Shown here in pieces: positions 1-10,772 of a stretch of DNA of 64,000 nucleotides; within the stretch, counting starts at the first letter, position 1; the number at the start of each line of letters is the position of its first letter. The position numbers and the translations under genes were made by a program. The stretch lies in contig CM043962.1 in the NCBI GenBank assembly GCA_014529385.2, forward strand, positions 44,023,598 through 44,087,597. Reading direction: 5' to 3'. The notes under the pieces are model-generated. The model saw only the letters and a list, made by a program, of their open reading frames with translations. It ran no database searches and was not told where the DNA came from. Source of the stretch: Adiantum capillus-veneris (Eukaryota; Streptophyta; Polypodiopsida; Polypodiales; Pteridaceae).

Positions 1-1203
1 ACACACAGGCTCCCTTTACACAAAGGGAATGAGGGACACATGTCAGCTCCCTAGGCCAGATGCCCACAAGGTGTGCCCAATTCCTATTGGAAGACCCTTG
101 AAGTGGACCAATGAGAATTAAGCTAGAGTAAATCTAGTTTAATTAATTTAAAAACATTTAATAAAAGAAACCAATAAGAATTAAGTGTCCTAGAAGACTA
201 TTGGGCAGTCTCCCAAGGGGTCCAATGAGCATTCAGAAGCCCCATGGCTTGCCTGATTCCTATTGGCCAGGAGGCAAAGGGGTCCAATGAGAGTTTAGTT
301 TAATTATTTAATTATCTAAAGCTCTCACAAAAGGGGAAAGGGGGACACATGTCAGAAGGCTATCACTTATGCTGCTTAATTCCTATTGGCTTGACCTGGG
401 GAGGTCCAATGAGGAAAAAGCCAGCCTAACTTAGCAGCTAGGGCTCGCCCAAGAGAGAGGGGGGGCTGATTTTTGCTTGGCATTCACTCTCACACTCTCA
501 CACTGGACCATGTGTGAAGGGAAAAATACTCTATCTCCTCCCAAGCTTTAATGGAGAGCTCATCACCTACTCCAAGTTTGTGAGATAGAAGCCTACATCA
601 ACACTCTCTTGGCATGTGGATGCAAATCCAACCAAGAGCCAAGCTTCAATGCATGCTCATCTTCTCTACCAAGCTAATTACTAAGCTAAGCTATGCTAAT
701 ATGAGTGATTATGTGAGGAGATGTACTTCTTTCTCGTAAGATACTTCTTTTTCCTCTCAATCTACTCTCATACCCTGCTAGCTCTCACCATCTTCGAAGG
801 TGTGTGAGGTCTTGGGTCTGAGAACGGGGATAATTCAAGTTGTGTTTGATTAAGTGTTTTGCTTGGTGTATGAAGCTTCCATCTTCATTGCACTAGCTAG
901 TCTTGAAGGAACACAAAGAATTGTATTGTACAATGTCTCTCTTGATGGGAGAAACCATAATACAAAGCCTTTTGGAGGGGGGACCGGCTCCATGCAAATC
1001 CGGTCCTCAACTGTTGTCAATAGCTTAATTGCTCTCTCTTTTGAAAGTATTGTCGATGCTATCTAACTAGGTGTTATGCTTTTTGTTGCTCTCTCCACCC
1101 AAGCACTCTTGTAATGCTCATTAGGAATCTATTCTAATGAAATGCCCACTATGTTCATGCTAAATTCCGCTACACATAAGATTTTAGGCCATTTAATGTT
1201 ACA
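1..1203 (+). repeat. 5' LTR of gypsy element A (left end cut by window)
   Basis: This segment matches 7316-8518 without gaps at a constant offset of 7315 bases; I found one difference (A at 1162, C at 8477). The full LTR is 1591 bp judging from the 3' copy, so 388 bp lie left of the window. It ends in ACA at 1203, directly before the primer binding site. In an LTR this region carries promoter, transcription start and poly(A) signals. A 70-codon open frame at 854-1066 is repeated in the other LTR and shows no recognisable domain; I do not call it a gene. Confidence 0.95.
80..413 (+). promoter_or_regulatory. Four paired inverted CCAAT-box modules in the A LTR
   Basis: A module of CTATTGG followed about 15-25 bases later by a CCAAT motif (usually GGTCCAATGAG) occurs four times. 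The pairs are 80-90/105-115, 196-204/219-229, 256-266/281-291 and 379-389/403-413, with an extra CCAATAAG at 171-178. ATTGG is the reverse complement of CCAAT, so each module is a pair of opposed CCAAT boxes. CCAAT boxes are known binding sites for NF-Y type factors. That they drive this LTR is inference. The same array is repeated at 7395-7728, and one pair survives in the related solo LTR (20775-20804). Confidence 0.6.
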
Positions 1204-1204
1204 T

Positions 1205-1216
1205 TGGTATCAGAGC
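1205..1216 (+). other. Primer binding site of element A
   Basis: TGGTATCAGAGC lies one base after the end of the 5' LTR. This is the usual plant primer site complementary to the 3' end of initiator methionine tRNA, used to start minus-strand cDNA synthesis. It fixes the LTR boundary at 1203. Confidence 0.9.
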
Positions 1217-1620
1217 TCAAGGTTTCTCTTTTCTTGCTCAAGAAGGGAGGTCCTCAAGCTAGCTACAAATGGTTGGTATTATTAATTGCCTGTGAGTAAG
1301 TAGAATAGGGATTTTTCAGCCTTGCAGTGCGCCTGCCTTTGTGCAGTTAACGGGGCATCACCGTCGAGAGCTATGGTCTTAATAGTGGAGTCCTACGGGG
1401 CTTGCCTACGGCTTAACCACTATTGAGCTATTAGAAGCTTGACAGGAGCCGGTGCTGTTTTGGTGTCGAAAGACCCTCTCTTCTATTCCTTGCAATTAAT
1501 GGTATTCGAGCCGCGGGTACAGTAGCTTGAGTGCTTTTTCTAAAGGGGTAAAGAGGAGTAGCAACTAGGGCTTGAAGTGCCAAAGTACACCTAAAAAGTT
1601 TACACCTAAAAATTGTTAGA

Positions 1621-4600
1621 ATGGCTGACAATATTAAAGAGAGTGAAATTAATGTTGATAACTTTGATTTTGCTCATGAGCAAGCTACTAATGATGCTTC
1701 AATGCTTGTTAATTATCTTGTTTCTAGGCTTCAACAAGCCATGGGCAATCCATCTCTCCAAAGTGAAGTGCAACGGCAGCTCCGTGCTCACGGGATTCTC
1801 CAAGTTCATCACCATGACGAGAGAACACCTAGGAAGCCTCCTTGTGAGACTACCAAAAGAGGTCTCTCTCCGATTCGGGAAGAAGAAGAGAATCCATATG
1901 AAGGGCTCAAGAACTTACTTCTTGATGATGCATCTCCTTCCCAAAGGAGAACTCAAGAGCCTCCACCGAAGGAACGAGAAAGAAGCGAGTCTCCCGCCAC
2001 CTCGGCGGAGATGGCTCCACGAAGACGGCGGGCTAAACGCTCTCCATCACCACCAAAGCGGAGAAGACCATCACACTCTTCTCCACGCCATAATTCAAAG
2101 AGGGATGATAAAAAGCAAGAGAAGAGAAAGGCGAGAAAGAGGACACCCTCTTCTCCATCTTCTTTATCCTCTTCCTCTTATGAAAGCTATGGTGAAGACG
2201 ACAAAGATCAAGACAAGAAAAAGGCGAGAAAGAGGTCACCCTCTTCTCCACCTTCTTCAAATTCTTCATCTTCTGAAGAAAGTGATGGTGCAACTTTTGA
2301 ACCATCAAAAAGAAGAGACCATAGAAAATCCTATGCCGCATGGAAGAGGTCGTCCAAGCTGAAGAAATTCAAAGAGGGAGGGAAGAGCATCTCTTTCCTT
2401 ACCTATGATGGCACCTTCGGTGCTACAGACAAAGTTTTGGCCTTTATCCAGCAATTCGATGCGGCGTTTGGAGATGAGGGCTTCACGGAGTCCTCTAAGC
2501 TACGCCATGTAGCTATGCACTTTCAAAAGTCCGCCAGACAATGGTGGTCTAGCCTACGAGCCAACGGTGAAGCTCCACGAACATGGAAGGCTTTAAGAGC
2601 TTCCATTATGAAGCAGTTTTTGGCCACCGATGCCAAAGACAAAGTACTCACCGAATGGCGAAGCTTAAAGCTCTCTCCCAATGAATCCATCCACAAATAT
2701 GTAGACAAGTTTTGGGACCTACAACTCAAAGCCACTGTCTTCAAAAAGTTGGATTTTGGAGAGCAAAAGCAACAATTTTGTGCGGGCTTAACCGAAGAAA
2801 TGGCGGAGTATGTCAACTCCCAAAGGCCACGTACCATATCGGCGGTAATACACCATACTATGGTGGCCTCGCGAATCAATTTCCAAACGGGGGGTAAAAG
2901 AAATAATAAGCCCCCGGAAAACAAAGGTACCAATGAGCCTAAGGGGAAGGACAATGTCCAAAAGTCTCCTAAGGGCAATTCCAACAAAGCTAAAGAGAAG
3001 GGAGTTTACAAAGGAAAGAATAAACTCTCTCCTGAAGAGCTTGAGCGTTATCGTAAAGATAACCGGTGTTTCAAGTGCGGCGAACAAGGGCATGCGTACC
3101 GCGCTTGTCCCCAAAAGAACAACCACCAAGATCCTCCTAGAGCTTCTTTGGTTGAAATCCAAGAGGAGGAGATTCACCAAACTCACCACAAAGGATCTCC
3201 ACTATGCCATGCTTGGGGAAAGGTAAGAGAACATGATGCTTTTATTCTCTTTGACCCTGGTTCTACTCACAATTTCATATCTATGGAGTTAGCCACCAAG
3301 CTAGGCATACAATCCTACGAGATGGGAGATATCCTACCCGCAGACAGTGCCTTCAAGGGGCAAGAAGCTTCAGTCACTCCCTTAATCGGGAAATTGAGGC
3401 TTCATGTCCAAGGCTATGTGGACAAAGAGGATTTCTTTATCTCTCCTCTCAAGCATGAGGATGTAATCCTAGGGGCACCATGGTTTGACCGTTTGGCTGC
3501 CCATGTTAAATTTCCTGAAAGGAGAATCTCCTTTAAGTTCAGGGAAAAGGACATGTATATAGATGCTAGGGAGATGGGTAACACCATCCCCATTGTACAT
3601 ACACCAGCTTTCAACAAGTCAATAAAGAGCTCTATTTCCGTGTACATGATTTTTGTTAAAGATTCTCAAAATGAACCTAATGCTTTAGCAAAAGAAAATA
3701 AAAGCAACCAAAAGGAATTAGAGTTATCCAATTTTCTCAAGGGGTTTCAAGATGTCTTTATTGACGACATCCCTTGTGAGCTACCTCCTAAACGAGGTAA
3801 TGACGACCATGCAATTGAACTTCTTCCAGGAAGTTCACCGCCTAACAAACCTCCTTATAGAGTTTCTCAAGCTCAACAAGAGGAGATTATGCGGCAAGTG
3901 CATGAGTTAATTGAGAAGGGCATGGTTAGGCCTAGCTCATCTCCATTTTGCTCACCTGTGCTATTAGTGCAAAAGAAAGACGGCACATATCGTATGTGTG
4001 TCGACTATAGAGCACTAAATAGGATCACTATCAAGAATAGGTTTCCCGTTCCACGGGTAGAAGACCTATTTGATAAGCTACAAGGATCGACCTACTTCAG
4101 TAGGATTGACCTAAAAAGTGGTTATCATCAAATAAGGATAGTTGATCAAGACATTGTAAAGACCGCATTTCGTACTACATTTGGTCTTTACGAATACATT
4201 GTCATGCCTTTTGGCTTGACTAATGCACCAGCCACATTTAATCGCTTGATGGAGAAGCTGTTCAGACCTCATCGAACCTTCACTGGAGTGTTCTTTGATG
4301 ATATTATCATCTACTCTAATTCATTAGAGGAACACAAGCAACACCTCCAGGTAATATTTCAAGTTTTAAGAGAGAATAAACTTTATGTTAATCGAAAGAA
4401 AAGTGAATTTTTCTTGCAAGAGATTCAATATTTAGGTCACATTATCTCTCAAGATGGAATCCAAATGGATCCATCCAAGTTAGAGGTAATAAAAGGATGG
4501 CCTAAACCAAGGAATCTTCATGAACTAAGAAGCTTTATAGGTATGTGTGCATACTATAGACGCTTCATAGAAAAGTTCTCACAAATTGCGGGACCATTAC

Positions 4601-6570
4601 ATGACCTAACAAAGAAAAATGTTAGGTATACGTGGTCTGCTAAGGAGAACAATGCTTTCGAAAAGCTTAAAGAAAAGCTTATCTCTCAACCTGTGCTTAC
4701 ACTACCGGATCTCTCAAAACCATTTGAGGTCCAATGTGATGCTTGTGGTGATTGCCTTGGGGCTGTTTTGCTCCAAGAAGGGCACGCCATAGGCTATGAG
4801 AGTCGAAGGCTCGACCTTGTTGAGCAAGCTCTAGGCATATACGAAAAAGAACTCCTTGCAGTTCTACATGCCTTAGACTCATGGAAGCACTATTTATTGG
4901 GGACTCCTTTCATTCTGCGAACGGATCACCAAAGTCTTAAGTACTTCATGACGCAGACCAAGCTCTCCGACAAACAAATGAGGTGGGCAAATTTCCTTTC
5001 GCAATTTCATTTTCATATTGCTCACATTGCTGGCAAGCATAATCAAGTAGCCGATGCACTCTCAAGACGACCGAGAGTGAATGCGGTTTCCATAGCAACT
5101 CACAATGATCTATCTTTAATGATAGATGAGTATGCTATTGATCCCGATTTTAGAGATGTGATTTCAGCCCTTGCATTAGGGAAGAAAGAAGAACCATTTA
5201 CTTTACAAGATGGTTATCTTCTCTATGGCAATAGACTATGCGTTACTAACTCACTACGTGAGAAAGTAATGTATGAATCTCATGCTCCCCCATATGCGGG
5301 GCATAGAGGGATTCAGTCTACCCTAAAGGGAATTGAAACATATTTCTATTGGCCTACCATGAAAGTGAACATACATGAGTATGTTTCCAAATGTGTGGTA
5401 TGTCAAAAGACAAAATTTGATAGAGGGAAGCAACTTGGATTGCTTCAACCCTTGCCAATCCCTAATTCACCTTGGGAGAGCATATCCATGGATTTTATCT
5501 TTGGATTGCCTAAGTCTATCCATGGGAATACGGGAATATGGACGATAGTAGACAGGTTCAGTAAACAAGCTCATTTTATACCTGTCAAAAAGACTATCAA
5601 AGCCCATCAAATGGCAACCCTCTTCATTTCGCAAATTTTCAAGTACCATGGCTTGCCAATGTCCATAGTGTCGGATAGAGATCCTAGAATGACCAGTAAT
5701 TTCTGGAAGGGTCTCTTTGAGAATTTAGGAACAAGGCTAAACTTCTCTTCGGCCTATCATCCACAAACTGATGGCCAAAGTGAAATAGCTAACCTAACTA
5801 TTCTCGATCTACTAAAAGCCTATGTAACGGAAGTAGATCAAAGATCCCAATGGGAGAAGTACTTACCCTTAGTAGAGTATGCTTACAATAACACTGTACA
5901 TACTTCTACAGGAAAAGCACCTTTCGAGGTAATTGAGGGAAGATCAAAAAGTCCCTTGCTACTTAAGGTACATGGGAAGATCTTCGCTGCAGATGAGTAT
6001 AGCCGAGACCTACAAGAATCTTTCCAAAAGATTAAGGAGGCTATCTCTATCTCACAGCAAAGGCAAAAGGCTGCTGCTGACAAGCACAGAAGAGCCCAAG
6101 CCTTTAAGGAAAACGATTGGGTCTTGTTAAAGTTTCCTAAGGCTCGATTAAGGCACACGACGGGCAAGAATCCTACGGGCCACCAAAAGTACTATGCTAA
6201 ACTAGCAAAAAGGTACTATGGTCCCTTCCAGATTCTTAGGCCAATCAATGAGATGGCCTATCAACTTAAGTTGCCCAATCATTGGCTCATACACAATGCT
6301 TTTCATGTGAGCCTCTTAAAGCCTTACAAAGGAGAGCCACCTCAAGAACCAACTATTGAAGACCCACCGGAGATCGAGGACCACGAGGAGGTGCTGCAGC
6401 CCGAGTCCATTCTCCGACATGAAGACAAGGTATTAAGAGGCGGTAAGACTATCCGACGATATCTTATTAAGTTTAAGAATTATCCTTTTGAAGATGCTAG
6501 ATGGATGCAAGGCATACAATTAAAGGATAACCTAAACCTTGTCAATGCTTACAATGCTTCCCAAGAGTAA
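1621..6570 (+). CDS. Gag-Pol polyprotein of Ty3/gypsy element A
   Basis: One uninterrupted frame of 1649 codons, beginning at the ATG 405 bases after the primer site. Order of domains: a basic and serine-rich low-complexity segment (about residues 90-235); retrotransposon gag (about 255-385); a CCHC zinc knuckle CFKCGEQGHAYRAC (about 483-496); an aspartic protease with DPGSTHNF (about 544); reverse transcriptase with the active-site box FFDD (about 891); RNase H (about 1035-1140); integrase with its HHCC finger (about 1221-1261) and catalytic D, D and E in MDFI, VSDRDPR and QTDGQSE (about 1291, 1352, 1388); a GPF module (about 1530); and a divergent chromodomain-like tail (about 1590-1636). 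Gene order RT-RH-IN and the tail point to a chromovirus-like gypsy. Gag and Pol share one frame, so no frameshift signal is needed. All key residues looked for are present, so it is probably autonomous. Confidence 0.96.
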   Translation: MADNIKESEINVDNFDFAHEQATNDASMLVNYLVSRLQQAMGNPSLQSEVQRQLRAHGILQVHHHDERTPRKPPCETTKRGLSPIREEEENPYEGLKNLLLDDASPSQRRTQEPPPKERERSESPATSAEMAPRRRRAKRSPSPPKRRRPSHSSPRHNSKRDDKKQEKRKARKRTPSSPSSLSSSSYESYGEDDKDQDKKKARKRSPSSPPSSNSSSSEESDGATFEPSKRRDHRKSYAAWKRSSKLKKFKEGGKSISFLTYDGTFGATDKVLAFIQQFDAAFGDEGFTESSKLRHVAMHFQKSARQWWSSLRANGEAPRTWKALRASIMKQFLATDAKDKVLTEWRSLKLSPNESIHKYVDKFWDLQLKATVFKKLDFGEQKQQFCAGLTEEMAEYVNSQRPRTISAVIHHTMVASRINFQTGGKRNNKPPENKGTNEPKGKDNVQKSPKGNSNKAKEKGVYKGKNKLSPEELERYRKDNRCFKCGEQGHAYRACPQKNNHQDPPRASLVEIQEEEIHQTHHKGSPLCHAWGKVREHDAFILFDPGSTHNFISMELATKLGIQSYEMGDILPADSAFKGQEASVTPLIGKLRLHVQGYVDKEDFFISPLKHEDVILGAPWFDRLAAHVKFPERRISFKFREKDMYIDAREMGNTIPIVHTPAFNKSIKSSISVYMIFVKDSQNEPNALAKENKSNQKELELSNFLKGFQDVFIDDIPCELPPKRGNDDHAIELLPGSSPPNKPPYRVSQAQQEEIMRQVHELIEKGMVRPSSSPFCSPVLLVQKKDGTYRMCVDYRALNRITIKNRFPVPRVEDLFDKLQGSTYFSRIDLKSGYHQIRIVDQDIVKTAFRTTFGLYEYIVMPFGLTNAPATFNRLMEKLFRPHRTFTGVFFDDIIIYSNSLEEHKQHLQVIFQVLRENKLYVNRKKSEFFLQEIQYLGHIISQDGIQMDPSKLEVIKGWPKPRNLHELRSFIGMCAYYRRFIEKFSQIAGPLHDLTKKNVRYTWSAKENNAFEKLKEKLISQPVLTLPDLSKPFEVQCDACGDCLGAVLLQEGHAIGYESRRLDLVEQALGIYEKELLAVLHALDSWKHYLLGTPFILRTDHQSLKYFMTQTKLSDKQMRWANFLSQFHFHIAHIAGKHNQVADALSRRPRVNAVSIATHNDLSLMIDEYAIDPDFRDVISALALGKKEEPFTLQDGYLLYGNRLCVTNSLREKVMYESHAPPYAGHRGIQSTLKGIETYFYWPTMKVNIHEYVSKCVVCQKTKFDRGKQLGLLQPLPIPNSPWESISMDFIFGLPKSIHGNTGIWTIVDRFSKQAHFIPVKKTIKAHQMATLFISQIFKYHGLPMSIVSDRDPRMTSNFWKGLFENLGTRLNFSSAYHPQTDGQSEIANLTILDLLKAYVTEVDQRSQWEKYLPLVEYAYNNTVHTSTGKAPFEVIEGRSKSPLLLKVHGKIFAADEYSRDLQESFQKIKEAISISQQRQKAAADKHRRAQAFKENDWVLLKFPKARLRHTTGKNPTGHQKYYAKLAKRYYGPFQILRPINEMAYQLKLPNHWLIHNAFHVSLLKPYKGEPPQEPTIEDPPEIEDHEEVLQPESILRHEDKVLRGGKTIRRYLIKFKNYPFEDARWMQGIQLKDNLNLVNAYNASQE

Positions 6571-6910
6571 GCAAATGTACAAAATGTTAAAAATGAACAA
6601 AAATTTTTGTCTTATAAGACTTTCTTTTTCTTTATTTGTGCACAAAAATGAAGTAGTATGCATGCTTAGATCAAGTTTGCGGAGACGACGTCTCCCGAAC
6701 ACCAAGTAGAGCTTGTCACTCTACTATGGAAGACTGATAGGACTAATGTGCAGACATGCTTGCGGCAGCCTCAAGCTCTCAAGCGCCAAATGGACTAGTC
6801 ATCCATTATGGAATGATGTCGTAGGGTAACATAGGGATCCTCTACCCGCTAAGAAAAGGACTCATGCATATGCTTTATCTTCTCTACACCATAGTCGAGG
6901 ACGACTATGA

Positions 6911-6927
6911 TTTCAAGAGAGAGGTAA
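6911..6927 (+). other. Polypurine tract of element A
   Basis: A purine-rich run containing AAGAGAGAGG lies directly before the TG that begins the 3' LTR. This is the expected plus-strand primer position. The 340 bases between the gag-pol stop (6570) and this tract form the element's 3' untranslated region; I see no second gene in them. Confidence 0.75.
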
Positions 6928-8518
6928 TGTCATAATAATCAATATCTAATTCTCCTAAATGATTTTCTCATATTAAACTGATCATTTAATGTGGGGAAGT
7001 GCCAAGGGAGAAAAAGCTAGAATATTGGTTAAGTTAGCAGACCGGCCACAGTAGGGATCCAAAGGAGGGAAAATAGGGATCCAAAGGGAGGGCCATCTGC
7101 AAAAGAGCCATGTGAAACAATGGGCTAAAAAGACCCTAAGGTTCAGCCCATTAAGACTTCCAAAATGCTAAGGTTCCAAAATTCAAAGGTTGTGTCCAAA
7201 GGTCAACCTTAGGGAAAATTGGATGCTTAGTGTGTGCCCAAAAAGTCTTTCTGCATCCCTACATGGGAGGGGGTGAGCCCCAAAGCTAGGGGATGAGAGA
7301 GAAAACCACACACACACACACAGGCTCCCTTTACACAAAGGGAATGAGGGACACATGTCAGCTCCCTAGGCCAGATGCCCACAAGGTGTGCCCAATTCCT
7401 ATTGGAAGACCCTTGAAGTGGACCAATGAGAATTAAGCTAGAGTAAATCTAGTTTAATTAATTTAAAAACATTTAATAAAAGAAACCAATAAGAATTAAG
7501 TGTCCTAGAAGACTATTGGGCAGTCTCCCAAGGGGTCCAATGAGCATTCAGAAGCCCCATGGCTTGCCTGATTCCTATTGGCCAGGAGGCAAAGGGGTCC
7601 AATGAGAGTTTAGTTTAATTATTTAATTATCTAAAGCTCTCACAAAAGGGGAAAGGGGGACACATGTCAGAAGGCTATCACTTATGCTGCTTAATTCCTA
7701 TTGGCTTGACCTGGGGAGGTCCAATGAGGAAAAAGCCAGCCTAACTTAGCAGCTAGGGCTCGCCCAAGAGAGAGGGGGGGCTGATTTTTGCTTGGCATTC
7801 ACTCTCACACTCTCACACTGGACCATGTGTGAAGGGAAAAATACTCTATCTCCTCCCAAGCTTTAATGGAGAGCTCATCACCTACTCCAAGTTTGTGAGA
7901 TAGAAGCCTACATCAACACTCTCTTGGCATGTGGATGCAAATCCAACCAAGAGCCAAGCTTCAATGCATGCTCATCTTCTCTACCAAGCTAATTACTAAG
8001 CTAAGCTATGCTAATATGAGTGATTATGTGAGGAGATGTACTTCTTTCTCGTAAGATACTTCTTTTTCCTCTCAATCTACTCTCATACCCTGCTAGCTCT
8101 CACCATCTTCGAAGGTGTGTGAGGTCTTGGGTCTGAGAACGGGGATAATTCAAGTTGTGTTTGATTAAGTGTTTTGCTTGGTGTATGAAGCTTCCATCTT
8201 CATTGCACTAGCTAGTCTTGAAGGAACACAAAGAATTGTATTGTACAATGTCTCTCTTGATGGGAGAAACCATAATACAAAGCCTTTTGGAGGGGGGACC
8301 GGCTCCATGCAAATCCGGTCCTCAACTGTTGTCAATAGCTTAATTGCTCTCTCTTTTGAAAGTATTGTCGATGCTATCTAACTAGGTGTTATGCTTTTTG
8401 TTGCTCTCTCCACCCAAGCACTCTTGTAATGCTCATTAGGAATCTATTCTAATGAAATGCCCACTATGTTCATGCTCAATTCCGCTACACATAAGATTTT
8501 AGGCCATTTAATGTTACA
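6928..8518 (+). repeat. 3' LTR of gypsy element A
   Basis: A 1591-bp LTR from TGTCATAATAATC to ATGTTACA. Its right 1203 bases match the visible 5' LTR with one difference found. Near identity of the two LTRs means recent insertion, because they are copied from one template at integration. The five bases after it, CGTTC (8519-8523), should be the target duplication; the left copy is outside the window. The CCAAT modules recur at 7395-7728. Confidence 0.95.
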
Positions 8519-9319
8519 CGTTCTACAAGAATGAAAAAGAATTTTCCATCCGTTTTGACAAGAGCTAAAACTTTACAAAAGAAAGTTTCTTCAAATTTCA
8601 CACCATTTTCTAGATAGTAAGCACAAACTAGTTGTGTGAAAAAAAAAACATGCTTTTGTTTTTTGCTTTGTGCAAGTGTAATGTGATTTTGAAAGTACTA
8701 TAGGCGATTAAAATTGTGTGTGTAAGATCTGATATGAGGATGTGGGGAGTGTGCAATGTTGTAATGGTTATGCATGCCGGATATAGTGATTTTGCGAAGC
8801 ACTCAACTATGCGAGGAGCTTTGTACATGATGTGTTGCTTCTCGAACAGGATGTGTGGCGCTGCTTGTTGTGATTGGAAAATTCAGCTAATGTTGATTCT
8901 CTTGTGGATACATATGCTCCATGTATTGGACTTGGATTTTTTGTGAGGATTGTGTGATTGGCATTGTTTAAGCACCTATCAATGATGCTTTTTCATCTTT
9001 GAGGTGATTCAGCCCATGTGATGTTGATCTCTTGATGCAAGAGTTGTGGATCCTATAGATTGCTATGTTGTGTTTATGCTATTAAGCATGGATTTTATGT
9101 ATGCCAATTGAAGCAGCTTTGGGTGGATTTGATTTTGAGTCATGTTGTCTCACACTAAGTTGTCAAATGGCTTTCGGGTTGAAGCTCTTCAGAACTTAGT
9201 TCATTTCTTCAAACAAGGCACCTAATGGTAACATTCCACAAGAATCTTGGAGTGGTCAAAAGCCATTTGCAAGTCTTTTATTGCGAAAGAACTAACTAAG
9301 ATAGTTCTTCGGTGTACGT

Positions 9320-10017
9320 TATGATTGGAACTTGTCCAGACATTGCATTTGCAGTGGGAGTTGTTACATGGGAAATCCTAGCAAGAAGAATTAAGAGGCA
9401 ATGAAAGGTGTAATGATATATTTGAATGGTAGGAGGTGTGCATTTACTTTGAAGGCAAAGATGTAAGTATAGTTGGCTTTATGGATGCTAATTAGCCGCA
9501 GAATGTGGACCAAAAAAGGTCTATGCTAAGGGCTTTACATTTACTAGTGGTGCAAGGCTATGCCTTTACATTCACTTGTGGTGCAGTTCCATGGAGATAT
9601 TGTTTGCAAGATTCTACATTTCGATCTACCATCGAAGCACAATATTTTACAGTGTCACTTGTTAGCAAGGAAGCTATATTGCTTACTTGTTCAATTGTAA
9701 GATTTGGGCATCAATGCAGTAAAACCAGTTTTGTATTTCGATAGTCAGAGTGCTATGTAGCTACCACAAAATCCACAGTTTCACACTGTCACTTCATTTG
9801 TGAGGTGGTTGAAGACAAAGCGCATCTAGAGCTTGTAAAGATTCACATAGATGATAACCATGTTGATCTACTAACCAAAGGTCCACCCTCTAAGAATATT
9901 GCATACTATCAAGTGTTTATGGACATTGGTAGAGATCTAGACTCTACATACCTTGTATGTTTTGCTGCTTGCCTTAAGATGGCTCGTGGGTTCAAGGTGT
10001 GCATCTCCAACCCTTAA
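9320..10017 (+). pseudogene. Copia reverse transcriptase/RNase H relic, copy 1
   Basis: Conceptual translation gives the copia signature MIGTCPDIAFAVGVV near 9331-9373, then RNase H pieces (GYAFTFTCGAVPWRY near 9549-9600 and STIEAQY near 9625) and the C-terminal ending with DDNHVDLLTKGPPSKN (9852-9899). Frames shift several times and stops interrupt it, so it is a dead fragment. Copia RNase H normally degrades the RNA strand of the RNA/DNA hybrid during retrotransposition. Upstream gag, protease and integrase are absent from this strand. Confidence 0.8.
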
Positions 10018-10253
10018 CTTGTAAACCCCCCCCTCCCCCCGCATCCACACACACACACACACACATATTCTTGTGTATGCGTGTCGCATGGTGCAACCAT
10101 ATACATTGGCACACACTTTCCTCCAAAATACAAGAGTGTCAACAAAAAGCTAAATTACATGATTGTTCCAAACTGTCTAAACATAAACAATGAAAGCTAA
10201 AATAACACGATTAATTTATACTTACACTACAATGTCTATAAGTAAGGCACTTC

Positions 10254-10740
10254 TATGTTTCTGAGGATGTGGTCACACATGACCAGTAATCACTATATTG
10301 GTGCAATTATGCCAAAATTGAGGGAGTTACGCAAAGGATTACATAGGTGTGGTCACACATGCACCACTAATCAGCATGTTGGTGCAACTATGCCAAAATT
10401 GACGCAGTTACGCAAAGGCTTGCATAGTTGCAGATAGGACAAATAACGGATGTGGGTGTGACCATGCATGAGGCACAATTCATTAAAAAAGTAATCGATA
10501 ATTGTGTATCAAGTGACCACTTGCTTAAAACACATCCTTGCAACTATGCCAAAATTGACGCAGTTACGCAAAGTCTTGCATAGTTGCAGATAGGACAAAT
10601 AACGAATGTGGGTGTGACCATGCATGAGGCACAATTCATTAAAAAAGTAATTGATAATTGTGTATCAAGTGACCACTTTCTTAAAAGTGATCGATAATTG
10701 TGTATCAAGTGACCACTTGCTTAAAACACATCCTTGATAA
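10254..10740 (+). repeat. Minisatellite with nested units in duplication copy 1
   Basis: A unit of about 84 bp containing GCCAAAATTG and GTTACGCAAAGG occurs twice (about 10265-10430). A larger unit of about 155 bp, running from GCAACTATGCC to ACACATCC, occurs at about 10381-10534 and again at about 10531-10735. In the second duplication copy (15354-15640) the large unit is present only once. No coding function is suggested. Confidence 0.7.
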
Positions 10741-10772
10741 AGAAAAACAAAATGCCAGATGTTTGCTATATG

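Larger units (their letters stand above)
8519..10772 (+). repeat. Direct duplication, copy 1 (about 2.25 kb)
   Basis: From the base after element A to about 10772 this block matches 13604-15672 in the same orientation with only scattered substitutions and small indels. It carries a dead copia 3' region (9320-10017), a C-rich and CA-repeat stretch near 10026-10064 and a minisatellite (10254-10740). It is about 185 bp longer than copy 2 because of an extra minisatellite unit. Homology runs right up to the insertion site of A (CGTTCTAC here, CGTGCTAC in copy 2). So A interrupted copy 1, and the rest of the duplication probably continues left of the window. Confidence 0.85.

Noticed and set aside
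854-1066. 70-codon open frame repeated at 8169-8381 as a gene
   Set aside because: It lies within both LTRs, so repetition is automatic; no domain is visible.
1613-2362. 249-codon frame overlapping the start of gag-pol
   Set aside because: It is a shifted reading of the basic low-complexity gag segment; the gag-pol frame has all recognised domains.
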